Source of the DNA: Lepus europaeus
Lineage: Eukaryota > Chordata > Mammalia > Lagomorpha > Leporidae
DNA: 64,000 nucleotides
Assembly (NCBI RefSeq): GCF_033115175.1
Contig: NC_084828.1
Span: 96,721,388-96,785,387, forward strand
Reading direction: 5' to 3'
A program made the position numbers and the translations under genes. A model generated the notes under the pieces. The model was given only the letters and a program-made list of their open reading frames with translations. It did not search any database and was not told the origin of the DNA. Position 1 is the first letter of the stretch. The number at the start of each line of letters is the position of its first letter. Below, in pieces: positions 22,106-33,600 of this stretch.

Positions 22106-23848
22106 CTGAAGAGAGGGAATCATTACATTTTGGGGGAGGGGGAACAGAGAAAAGAAAAAATGCAAACTAATGGGAATCAGACTATACCTGGCGGCACAAA
22201 GAATTAACTTTTAAATGGTCAGAAATTTTGGTTAATTGGTAAGCCTCATTCTCCACCACACTTGCTTCACAGGAACGACCACATAATTTAAGAGCTAGAA
22301 GGTCTGCCAAGCAAAACAACTATGGATATTCAACATGACTATGTATGGCAAATGAAAATGTTCATCTTTTTAGACCTTCCTTCTTGAAATAAATTCTGGC
22401 TCGCTGCTCTTATTTCCACTATTTTCATATCAATGATGGTAAACGCTACAAATTGCTCTTAAACAAAAATATTTGCCTTAAATCTTATGTTAGAAAACTG
22501 TATGACATTCCTAATTTTCTTTTAGTTATTTCTATGACATCTTATCCTATCAAGTCATTTCTAAAAAAAGTTTAAAGCCTGCCAAACTGTTAACCACATT
22601 AGGTCTTTTGCATTTCAATTGTATTACATCCTGTGCAATCAATGTGAGCATCTTGCATAGCCTTAAGGGAGATATCTGCAAAGAAGAAGCTTTAAACTGT
22701 AATTATAAAAAAAAAAAAAAAAAAGAAAGAAAAAATTTGTGTTTGTGGGAATGATTTTCTTTTCAATGTAAAAGTCATCAGACATTACTAATTTCCAAAT
22801 TGGCTAAGATTTGGCTGGAGTCATCAATTATCTACACCAAGTAACAGCTTCCTCCCATCACAGAGAAGCCCAGCAAGGAGTGCAGTGCAGCGATGGGCAG
22901 CATCTGGATGGCTGCGGTCTGACTCGAGCCTGTCTCCCCCAAGCATGTTTCAAGCTCACGTTCGTCCTCTAAACTCCCTTCCCTTTTCTTTTCTAAGTAA
23001 AGCAAACAACTCGGAAATATTGGCAGTTGAAAGACAGTTTGAAAGAGGATTATAAACATCAAAATTTTTATACTGTCTTTCAGGGATTTCCAGAGAGGAG
23101 ATTTCTGTATGTGTTGCCTAAACTTAACTATGAAAATGACCATACAGTACAAATTACATTTATTGGTAAACTTATTTTGATAATTTGGCTTATTCTGAGT
23201 TTCAAAGTGGACTGAGGCCCCTTTATTTTAATGATGTACTTATTCAACTAGTTATATAAATAACAATATGTGGCTAGGACTCTGTAGTTTAAGCAAAAAA
23301 AAAATATCAGTATCTTTGAAAAAAAAATCTCCAAATTTAATGGAAAAGGTAAATTACCATAGGGTGTAAGGGAGAAAATTCACTTACCATTTCTTCCAAA
23401 GGCAACCATAATATGGTACCTGTTAAATTCTAAAAAACATCCCCCCCAAAAAAACAAAAATTTCTCAACAGCTTTGTACATTTTAATAGAGAAATTTAGG
23501 CAAAGTGGCACTAGAACCATGTCTTATGAGATAACCACTTGAACTCAAACCCTTGGGGAATGTTCATCACACATGACATAATTTTATAGTGTTGGTATAC
23601 TTGGTCCCAAGAGGATCTGTAGACTCCTCAGGGCATAACATCAATCTTGGCCAGCTATTACCCTTGCAAGCTATTCACACGAGCTTTCCTTGCAGCTCAA
23701 TCAGGGTATGTTAAAAACACTAAAATCTTTCTATACCAAAGCACAAGACAAATATATTGTAACTATGATCATGTGAGGCATACTAAAACAAAATATAAAT
23801 TCACAATGTTTTAGAATTTCTTCTCAATTTATAATAATAATAAACTAA

Positions 23849-24164
23849 GGGCCAGCTCTGTGGCATAGTAAGTTAAGCATCCACCTGCCATACAGGAGAT
23901 GGTTTGAGTCCCGGTTGCTCCTCTACTGACCCAGCTCTCCTCTACAGCCTGGGAAAGCAGAAGAAGATGGCTCAAGTGCTTGGGACCCTGCATCCATGTG
24001 GGAAACCCAGAAAAAGTTCCTGGCTCCTGGCTTTGGAGAGGCTCAGCTCCAGCCATTGTGGCCATTTGAGGAGTGAACCAGTGGATGGAAGACCTTTCTT
24101 TGTCTCTTCCTTTCTCTGTCTGTAACTCTCCCTTTCAAGTAAATAAATAAATCTTTAAAAAAAC
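23849..24164 (+). repeat. CSINE
   Basis: gggccagctctgtggcatag head to aagtaaataaataaatcttt tail. Confidence 0.9.
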
Positions 24165-25098
24165 CAGATTTATTTAGGGCAAGTCACTAAAGAAATCTAA
24201 TTTTAAAAAAGATGTCATACAATAATGCAGATTCTTCTAATTATACATATTCCATTGTTGACAGTACTAAAGTTAAAGGAGTTACAGTCTTTAACTGGCT
24301 TTGTTCTAAAGTGTTGCCACTGATTTATCCCAGATGAGACAATAACATATCTACTTGACTAGTAGTTACAATAAATAAAATGGCAACTAGTTCAATTAAA
24401 AATATAATTATTAGTGATGGGAATTTTTAACCCTCATAATTAATACCAATCAAAATATTCTGCAAATTCCAGATAAGTCTAGGTCTTTTAAAAATTTATT
24501 CCTCCAAGGAGGAGTAAATCAAGTTCTCTTCAATTCATATTTTTTAACTACAAAAGTGTAACTGTAAAAATTTATGAAAAGTAAGAACAGGTTTTCTTGA
24601 ACATGTCATCAAAACAATTACTACATACTAATTCTCTGTACTTATCCACTTGATCATTCAGCTCAAGAGGTAGATAAGTAATTTAGTGTGATTACATTAA
24701 GCTATATTAAATGAAATGTATAACTACAACTTCAAAGAGGAAAAAAGAGGTCAGAAACCATAGAAACAGCATAATGTATTTTGAAAAGGAGAGGTGAAAA
24801 GGACTAATTTCTTGAATGCAAGATAACAGGTTCTAAGGATACTTAGTTATGTTAGAATCTGAGGTGAAGTATGATTTATCACTGTGGCTCCAAAAAAGAC
24901 TGATGAATACTCATGGGTGGACATTCAGCAAATGTGAAGACCACAGAAACAGAACACAACTAAATCAAAACAGCACATGAGAAACGATGTAGGAATTAGT
25001 AGAGAAGAGGTGGCAATGTCAGGTCAGTTTTCCCACGGCATGCCCCAAGCACGAGAACTTAGCAGACGAGTCCCCAGGAAGGTCCAGCGCGGTACTAC

Positions 25099-25224
25099 CT
25101 AGTGCACGCAACAACTCTCCTGCTGGCTGCAAGCCTCAGCTAGCAGGTGCCTACTGTCCTCCCCTCTGTGCTGGCTTTCAGCAAATTCATATGCTGAGCT
25201 GACTGAACCCTTATCTTCTTCCAT
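25099..25224 (-). other. candidate alternative ATP11B terminal exon (25.1 kb)
   Basis: The acceptor TTTTCTGTCCTTCCAG is followed in phase 0 by MEEDKGSVSSAYEFAESQHR and 21 further residues to a TAG at 25,099-25,101. The peptide is acidic and hydrophilic, as expected for a cytosolic tail. A GC-richer, CpG-retaining stretch continues past the stop to about 25,030. No poly(A) signal lies close by; the nearest AATAAA I noticed is about 600 bp lower. Inference only. Confidence 0.4.
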
Positions 25225-26804
25225 CTGGAAGGACAGAAAAGCAGTGAGTCTCAGTTCAGAATGACACTCTCACCATACAGAGGTTTCAAATCAAAGCCAC
25301 AAGCTGAGGTCCACAATCTGGGAGGCACAAATAAATGTTCATACAGTAGCACATTTACTATCACAAAAGACAGCAAATAGCAGCTTCTTAAGGGGAACAC
25401 AACAAAGCACACAAAGCCACAATTTTCCAGTGCACAAAGCTAAATTAAGATCAGGGAGGTTTCCTTTGATAAAACTCAGTTTCTTCTATCAAATTTATTG
25501 CCATCAAGATTTAGGGTTCCTACTACAAAGGTATGCTAATGTCCCATCTCTTGAGCTCCCTTCTCAGGGAAGTTTTCTAATGGGACTTCAGTAGAGCAGA
25601 AGGGTCGCATGGCCTTACAAATGTCATAGATACATTGTGGGTCAAGGGCTACACTTGATTGATTCCTTTACACAGTGAACTTAATCCTTAATTTGAAATA
25701 TGTTTGGTGGAGGTCAATTAATTTATGTGAATTTCAGTTCTTTGTTTTTTTTTTAAACTTATATTTACCTTAGAGACCTTCTAAGGAAGTTTAATTTAAA
25801 AATGTGCCTGTAGCCATCTTTATTTTAACCCTTATTAAATTATGAGACAATGTCCACAATGAAAATCTATTTTTTGCATCATCTGTATGTGAATTAGGAC
25901 TGATTAATAACTATTTCTATAAAAATGCCATAGTTAATTTTTTACATACATGAAATAAGCAGTAGAGTCCTTTGGATTAAAGAGTATGCTAAGTTTGTGG
26001 AAGATAGCTTACAGGTTTTGTTTATAACACAGGGGAAGGGAAAAATCCTCAAAATAAGCTTTCTTTTAAAAATTGCTTATAGTTTTATGCTAATGGTTTT
26101 TAATCTGATTAAAGATTTGAAAGCTCTTGAAGATATCTAATATCTACACAATTTTCCTTTCAATCGCAAGAGTAAACAGTTAAACTACCCATGAAATGTT
26201 GATCAGAGAAGCTTAAAACACAAGATGTCTGTGGAGATAAATGTATATATAAGACATACAAAATATACTGTTCAATTTATAGATGCACTAAATAGTAGCA
26301 AGGATACGAAATACTCTGGCAGCCATTACAGTGTACAAACACAAATATGCACATGTATTTACAACACAGATTAAGGCAAGATAAAAATGGACAACTTCTC
26401 AGTTCTAAATAACTACATCTTAAAAGCTTAAACTTTATGATGAATTTTTATAGCTTTAATTACCCAACATGCAGAAGCATTCTCAAAAATGAATAACATG
26501 ACAAGCAGAAGCATTAGAATTATGCTAGAAAAGGTAGTTAAGGCAAAAAAAAAAAAAAAAAAAAGATAACAGATCTCTGTCCTGTTATCATGTTGAATTT
26601 CCATGTGAATTTTTTTCTCAAAAGAGAAATGGATTTTGTTTTCAGGTTTTAACACACATTACTAGTAAAGGTCAAATTCATCAGAGACAGAGCTGTGCTA
26701 ACAAAAACGCCCCACTCTTCATGCCTCTGCCCATCTTTTGGATACTGTTTAATTGACCTCTAGCATGCAGAAGGGTTAACGAGGTTCTACTCCTCCTACT
26801 CTAC

Positions 26805-26890
26805 CTAAGTTTGCTCAGCTGATTCCTTGCCCTCGACAAAGGCTGCAGTGCGATGAACTCGTCACTTAAAGCGACTGTGTTGGAGTACAT
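26805..26890 (-). other. candidate alternative ATP11B C-terminal or cassette exon (26.8 kb)
   Basis: The minus strand reads a long pyrimidine-rich tract CCCTTTTCTGTCCACTTATAG, then opens in phase 0: MYSNTVALSDEFIALQPL and 11 more residues to a TAG at 26,801-26,803. The previous exon (29,492-29,657) ends in phase 0, so it would join in frame. The segment keeps four CpGs in about 90 bp, unusual in this AT-rich intron. A GT donor at 26,804-26,803 (CTTAG|GTAGAG) would instead end the exon in phase 2, matching the entry phase of the last coding exon. Inference only; I know of no described isoform. Confidence 0.4.
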
Positions 26891-28139
26891 CTATAAGTGG
26901 ACAGAAAAGGGATGGGACACACAACAAGTCAGTGAGCTGCATTCATCACCTATGAGACAGACACAGGACAAGCTTTGCAAATAATGTACATCTGTTCCTA
27001 CAAAAGTAGGTAATATCATACATGACTGACATTTGTATGGCTGTTGGTTTTGTCATCAAAAGAATTTATTCTTCATTCTTAACTCCACATTGTTATTCTG
27101 GAGAAAAACAAAGCTCAGAATAAATGTTGACAGCTCTTTTGATACCAATTTTCTTGCTACTTTTGTTAAACAACAAAATAGCTTTTTAACCATTTCTCCA
27201 TCATCTGAAATCAGAAGTGATGGTATAAAGCTAAAACACTCATTACTACATATAGCAAAGGAATAATGTCATATATAGGATTTAAATGATCATATACTGT
27301 TTCACTAAACAAACAACCAACCCCAAACTTTGCAGCAGGCTAGACAATTACTGAGTGGGTAGAGATTTCCTTCTTGGATTAGATAACCTAGTACATCTTG
27401 GGTGAGCCATTTGGAAATGAATTTAGTGAACCAAAAAAGGAGATTATACTGGGTTTCACACACAGATAAAATGATTTATTGTCCATTCAATTTTTAATCA
27501 GTTTTGATTTATGGTATGGTAAAGGAATTTATATACATTATATTATCTGTATAAGCATTTTAAACTTTTTTCTAAGGGCCCATCTTAAGGTATCAAATAT
27601 TTTCTATGTAATCCTTCAAAAAAGAGGCAATAGAAAAGATAACAAGAAGTTATCTTTGTTTTATCATTAAGAAATCTCGATGAAAATATAAGCTTGCAAA
27701 TTCTCTGCCCAACACAGAATTTCTAAGGAAAAATGAAAATAAATTTGAATATTTACTTTTATAAAGAATTAAGAATTAAAAGTGAAATAACTGGTGGACT
27801 TTGGTGAAATATAACTTTATGGAGGCCACAAAGGGAAAATAAATTGTTTGCTATAAAATATATATATTTTGCTACGAAAAATACTATATACCATGTTAAA
27901 AATAAATCATTTTGCTTTAAATATTTATTTCTGAAAATTAGAAACAGGAAGGTGGGCAAATTTTTCTGAAATATATTTAAGTAATACATTGCAGAGTAGA
28001 AGAGTCTGTCTATGCTGACATAAACATTTGTACAGCCATAGGCAGACAGAGTAATCTGAACTTGTAAAATTTCAGAGCCCCATCCGGAGGTCCGTTATCA
28101 CAGCAACACTGGCAGCTGCATCATACTTACAATGGCAAT

Positions 28140-28355
28140 GTCTTCACTGAGGACTGTTTATAGAAACAGTGTTAGTGTCAGGTGTTATTGTCTCACACAG
28201 TCATTATAAGGTAATAATTATTATTCTGATTTTACAGAGGAGGAGATTAAGGTCTAGCGAAGTGACCTGATCATGGATTTATGACTTATATGTGAAACAG
28301 TACTTGAATTCACATTTGTCAGGTTTCAAAGGTCTATGCTACCTCAATGGTGTTA
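28140..28355 (-). repeat. MIR
   Basis: gattttacagaggaggagat then aagtgacctgatca and acttgaattcacatttgtc, the reverse of the MIR core. Confidence 0.65.
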
Positions 28356-28749
28356 AAATGAATATTGGCTAGGATTAAGTTTCCACAGCAACTAAATGTT
28401 GAGGAAACATTGCTGATATCACTAATAATTAAAACCAATGCACTATTTAGGAAGCCTCATTCAGTTACCTAAATACTTAGGAAGTATGTGTTCTATTTGC
28501 AGGATGAATCTGCAACTAACTGCCCCAAATTTAAACAAAATTTGCTTGTTATGAAACAAATATGTAAAAAAAAAAAAAAAAACCAAACCCAACTTAATCT
28601 AGCATTTGTAGTACATAAGCATTAATTAGAATATATTCTTCAGATACATACTCAACACTATGGTACAGTTAGAAAGCCAACTTAAGATGGACTTCTAGCT
28701 CCTGTACTAGTCAATTATACAAAAAAGACACATCCAATTAACAGCTACA

Positions 28750-28930
28750 ATTTCTTGACCATCTACTATATATTCTTTCATTTAATTCTCACTACAAAGG
28801 TAATGAGAAAGACATTTCTATTATAATTTTCCCAAAGAGGAAGCTGAGATACAAAGTCACAGAATTACTAAGTGGCGGAGCTTGGATCTGAACTGAGACC
28901 TCTCAGGCCCCACACCCCATATTCTTTCTT
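28750..28930 (-). repeat. MIR
   Basis: accatctactatatattc, cccaaagaggaagctgagat and aagtggcggagcttggat, the reverse of the MIR core. Confidence 0.7.
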
Positions 28931-29491
28931 ATTTAGAATGAAACATGGATATTTAAACCCCATATGCCTAAGCACTATGTAACATACTATGACTATGTGC
29001 TACAGTTCAACATTTATTAATAAATTCTTAGTGACAAAACACACTTCATAAAAATCTACTCTATAAAGGTTATTTAGGTAAAAGAACTTATTTCATACCC
29101 TTGTTAAAAACAAAATAGCATGAAAAAATTACTCAAATTCTAATGTTTCAAAAGACATAGCAATATATCTCAATATATATCTGATTAAATGCTGTGAGAA
29201 TATTATTTAAAATATATCTATTGTTATTATCTGGATATAAATTAATAGTTCTGTATTCAAAACCTAGAGCTTTATTAATAACAATGTAATTTTAAAATAT
29301 AATTTATCAGTAGTCATAAAATTAAAAATAATAAAACAACTTAAAAATCATATTTGACAATGTTCATACTGCAAAATACTTGATACAGGAACAGGTAATT
29401 TCCTACTTTCTGATGTAAGCAAATTACAGTCATAGTTGTTCATCATTAAAAGCTCATAATTAAAAAGATGTTGAATATAAAAGGTGGTTAC

Positions 29492-29657
29492 CTGTGCCTT
29501 TTCAGTACTTGTAGGATGGAGTTGTCGGTCAAATACCTTCTTCATGACATCAAGAAACAAACATGTAACAACCATAAGAATTATGGCAAACCAAGCAGAA
29601 CCACTTGATAGGAGCTGAATAAATACAAAGTACATATTCTGGGAACCCAAAAAGGGC
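29492..29657 (-). CDS. ATP11B: ATP11B coding exon, TM10
   Basis: 166 nt; about residues 1052-1106. PFLGSQNMYFVFIQLL is followed by transmembrane segment 10 and the cytosolic start VFDRQLHPTSTEKAQ. It ends in phase 0 at a GTAACC donor. It is the last exon shared by any alternative C-terminal form, because the next intron (18,090-29,491) is 11.4 kb and contains the candidate alternative exons. Confidence 0.96.
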
Positions 29658-30544
29658 CTGCAAAGACAGACAATGGGCTTCATAAAAGTAAAACTCAAGG
29701 ACTAAACCAAGATACCAAACACACTATACTTGAAAGTAACAATTTTAAGAGCAGTCCAGGAAAATGTTCTGAATTGATAATTAATACAAGATGGGCTTTT
29801 CAAAAAATAAAATCCATTTCAATTATTTTTAGTAACAGTTATGGTTTTTATTAGTAGGGAAGTGACAAGCAGTTGACTAGATAACCCTCATTAAATGGTG
29901 GGACAGCAAAAGAGAAATACAGTAATTCAGATTAAGAGACTAAGAAAAGCAACAAAATATTTTCTACTGCTTTATTTATTTATTTATTCTGCTTATTCAT
30001 TCATAGGCTCTTCTTTAAAAACATATTTTAAAATAAATATACTCACAAATAATATTTCTACATAGTAATAGTATTATAAAGATGTTCTATTGGGGTTTTA
30101 TTTATCTTCTTTGGGTTTTTGTATATATCTCTTCAAAAGAATATAGAGGAATACAGAAAGAAATGGAGAAGTTAAGAGGATTATAAAAAGCAATACTAAT
30201 AGGAATATCTTTTTATGATCCTAAATGGAAGTTAATGTTTAGCTAATCTAAGTTTTTTTGCCTAACTTCCAAAGTCTTTGCCTGATAAATGGATCAAATG
30301 CACACCAGGCAAATATAATATAAATTTTCTAACAGAGAGACTTTGGATGTCCATCACTTACCACAGAATCTTAGAAGAAGCATTAATTTTTCATAGATCA
30401 GAATAGTTAGCTAAGTATCTGATTCTACCAATGAAAATGAACCATATTACTAACCTGTCAGAGAGACATTAACTCAACAATCAAAAGTTAATGGTTCTAT
30501 TGGATTTATTTTATTATACACATTAATAAATAATCTGGAGGTAA

Positions 30545-30680
30545 TATGGTTAGTTTAAAGAACACTTACTGTGAAGCAAAACAACTGAAATTTAAATCCT
30601 GACTCTGCTACTTTTCTACCTTTGTGACTTTGGAGCTATTTCCACATAAGAAAAATGGGGGTAATAAGATTACTGTAGAG
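30545..30680 (+). repeat. MIR, 5' half, split by L1
   Basis: tcctgactctgctacttttc, tgtgactttggagctatttcc and aaaatgggggtaataagatt are MIR core; the 3' half resumes after the L1 at 34,803. Confidence 0.7.
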
Positions 30681-33600
30681 GATTCCAAGATGGTGGAATA
30701 GGGAGGGAGCTTACTGCTCTAGGCTAGGGGAAGATAGTTTTAAAAAGTGGAGAGAGTGAGATCTCAGGGAAAAGTTAGGGAGAAAACTGCAGTGGAAACT
30801 CTGTGGAAGGAAGAGGGATGCTGTGGCTCCACATGGAGGCTGTAGATGCACAGCAGGAACACTGACACAACAAACAACCCCAGCAGCCAAGAGCCTCAGC
30901 ACCAGCTTTGGAGAGTGAAACGAGACCAGTCTGCGCCAGCCCAAGCCACTGGTGAAACAGCTGCAGGGACAGCCTGGAGTGAGTCCGGCCTGGAGCCATG
31001 AGGGGGACACTGTACCTGCCAACACAGAGCAAAAAAAAAAGAGGCAAGTTTCTCTCTCCCTGGCCCCACTACCAATGGCACCATGCAACCAGCTGGGAGA
31101 GGGTGGGCACCATTTTGGACATACATAACAGCTATGTCTGTGTGCCCAGCAACCAGCTGAGAGGAGAAACTTGAGTCTGGCTGGGAGGACTGACAGGGAG
31201 CTGGGTACTCATGTAGGGCTGTGGGGTGCCCTCAGCCTTCCAGCATGGCACAGGTTCTGGGGCTCAGGTTGCTTGGGTGAAGTACCCACAGGTGGCTGGC
31301 TCTGTGAGCATCTATGCCTCTCTATGGACTGGACAGACTGGCAGGTCAGAGTGGATCCTTGGCACCCCATAACTGTGGAAGCTTTGGGTGCTGGGACTGT
31401 GGAGACACTGTAGCTCCGTGGAAGGGCGCAGAGTGTAGCTGGGTCTCTGGGCAGTAGCTATTGGTGGCTCCACACACCCAGGGTTCCCCGATTGCCTGGG
31501 GTGGGTCATAGCAGTGGGATCTGTGCTCACACTGAAGACTGCACAGATCCTTTGTGTGGTTCTTGTGGTGCAGGTGAATATTATACCCACAGGGGCTAGC
31601 ACCATGGAACTGGTCACCTTGGAGGAGAGAAGGTAAGGGTGAGACTATGCCAACAGAGCAGATCAAAACCTCCCCTCTGATAAAAAAAAAAGAGATCTAT
31701 CATGCCCAACTTGGGTGTCACTGTGGTTACCCTCCCCACCCTGGAGCACTGAACAGAGTTCCCAGGCCACACCCAGCAACACCTCTGGGTATTCACTGAA
31801 AGAGCAGAAACTCCACTAAGCCACAGTGGCATAGTCCAAAAAAAAGCCATCAGAGGAAAAAAAACAACAACAACAAGCATCGCCTAAAATGCCTAAAAAT
31901 ACATGCAGAAATTGAAGAAATAAGAAACTGAAGAATAAGGAAGACAACATGACACCACCAAAGGAACACAACAACACTTCAATCCTAGAATGTGAAGATG
32001 AAGAGACTGATGAAATGCCAGAAATGTAATTCAAAAGATTAATCATAGGATTACTAGAAGCAATCAGAAGCAAATCCATGAATTAAAGAAATCCATGCAT
32101 GACATGAAGATTTTTCCAAAGAAATTGAGATTTTAAGGAGAAACCAAAATGAAATATTAGAAATGAAGAATTCAATAGAACAAATAAAAAATGTGGTGGA
32201 AAACCTTAAGAACAGACTCAGTGAGGCAGAAGAAAGAATATCTGAGTTAGAAAACAAATCCCTGAAATCTCTGGAAATTTTACAGTCAGGACCCCCCCCC
32301 CCCAAAAAAAAAGGGAAGAAATTAGAAAAATTAGAAACAAACAGTGGAACATGTGGGTCTTAGGAGTGGAAAGGTGTGGAAAGAGAGAATGGACTAGAAG
32401 GCCTTATTAGTGAAATAATTACAGAAAACTTCCCCAATTTGGAGAAAGAAAGGGTCATCTAAGTACAGGAAGCACACAGAACTCCTAATAGATATGACCA
32501 GAAAAGATCTTCACCACGACACACTATAGTCAAACTTTCCACAGTAAAACATAAAGAAAATATTCTGGCCGGCGCCGTGGCTTAACAGGCTAATCCTCCG
32601 CCTTGCGGCGCCGGCACACCGGGTTCTAGTCCTGGTTGGGGCGCCGGATTCTATCCCGGTTGCCCCTCTTTCAGGCCAGCTCTCTGCTATGGCCCGGGAA
32701 TGCAGTGGAGGATGGCCCAAGTGCTTGGGCCCTGCACCCGCATGGGAGACCAGGAGAAGCACCTGGCTCCTGGCTTCGGATCAGCGAGATGCGCCGGACG
32801 CAGCAGCCATTGGAGGGTGAACCAACGGCAAAAAGGAAGACCTTTCTCTCTGTCTCTCTCTCACTATCCACTCTGCCTAAAAATAAATAAAGAAATAAAT
32901 ATTCTTTAAAAAAATCTACATTAAAAAAAACATAAAGAAAATATTCTAAAATGTTTATGAGAGAAACACCAGATTACTTTCAGAAGATCTCCAATTAGAC
33001 TGACAGCTGACATCTCATTAGAAACCCTACAGGCTAGGAGAGAATGGCAATATATAGTCCAAGTCTTAAGAGAAAAAAACTGTGAACCCAGAATACTGTA
33101 CTCTGCAAAGCTCTTCCATAAAAGCAGAAATTGAAAGAATTTGTCACCACCCTTCCAGCCCTGCAAAAGATGCTTAAGGATATGGTACACACAAAAACAC
33201 AGAAAGATAGTCATTATTATTAAGAATATGAAGGCAGAAAAACTCCCAGTAAAAGTACAAAGGAAATACAAAGTAAACAATAGAAATATTTATGAAAAAA
33301 TGGCAGGACTAAGTCATTAATTAATAATAGTCACCTTGAATGTAAACGGCCTCAACTCTCCAGTTAAAAGATACAGACTGGCTGAATGGAATAAAAAACA
33401 AAATCCATCTACTTGCTGCCTACAAAAAATAAATCTCACTAACAAAGATGCATGCAGACTGAAAGAGAAAGAATGGAAAAAGATATTCTATACTAACAGA
33501 AACCAAAAAAGAGCTGGTGTAACCATCCTAATATCAGACAAAATAGACTTTAACACAAGACCTAAATCTATGATCTGATACCATCAAATTATTAGAGAAT

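Larger units (their letters stand above)
18090..29491 (-). other. ATP11B: ATP11B 11.4-kb intron between TM10 exon and penultimate exon
   Basis: Holds four CSINE-free stretches, three CSINEs and four MIRs, plus GC-richer islets at about 21.9-22.1, 22.85-22.98, 25.03-25.24 and 26.75-26.9 kb. Three of these islets contain phase-0 candidate exons. 24,165-28,140 has no interspersed repeat that I recognise. Confidence 0.85.

Noticed and set aside
22832-23152. 106-residue minus-strand frame in the big ATP11B intron
   Set aside because: No acceptor gives the right phase from the upstream exon, and the N-terminal half is ordinary AT-rich intron. Only the CpG islet was kept as a finding.
29348-29491. 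Extension of the TM10 exon frame through its donor to a stop about 140 bp on
   Set aside because: The donor and phase fit normal splicing to the penultimate exon. Intron retention cannot be supported from sequence alone.
30711-31880. Several frames of 80-125 residues
   Set aside because: All fall in the GC-rich 5' UTR of the L1 and are shadows of it.
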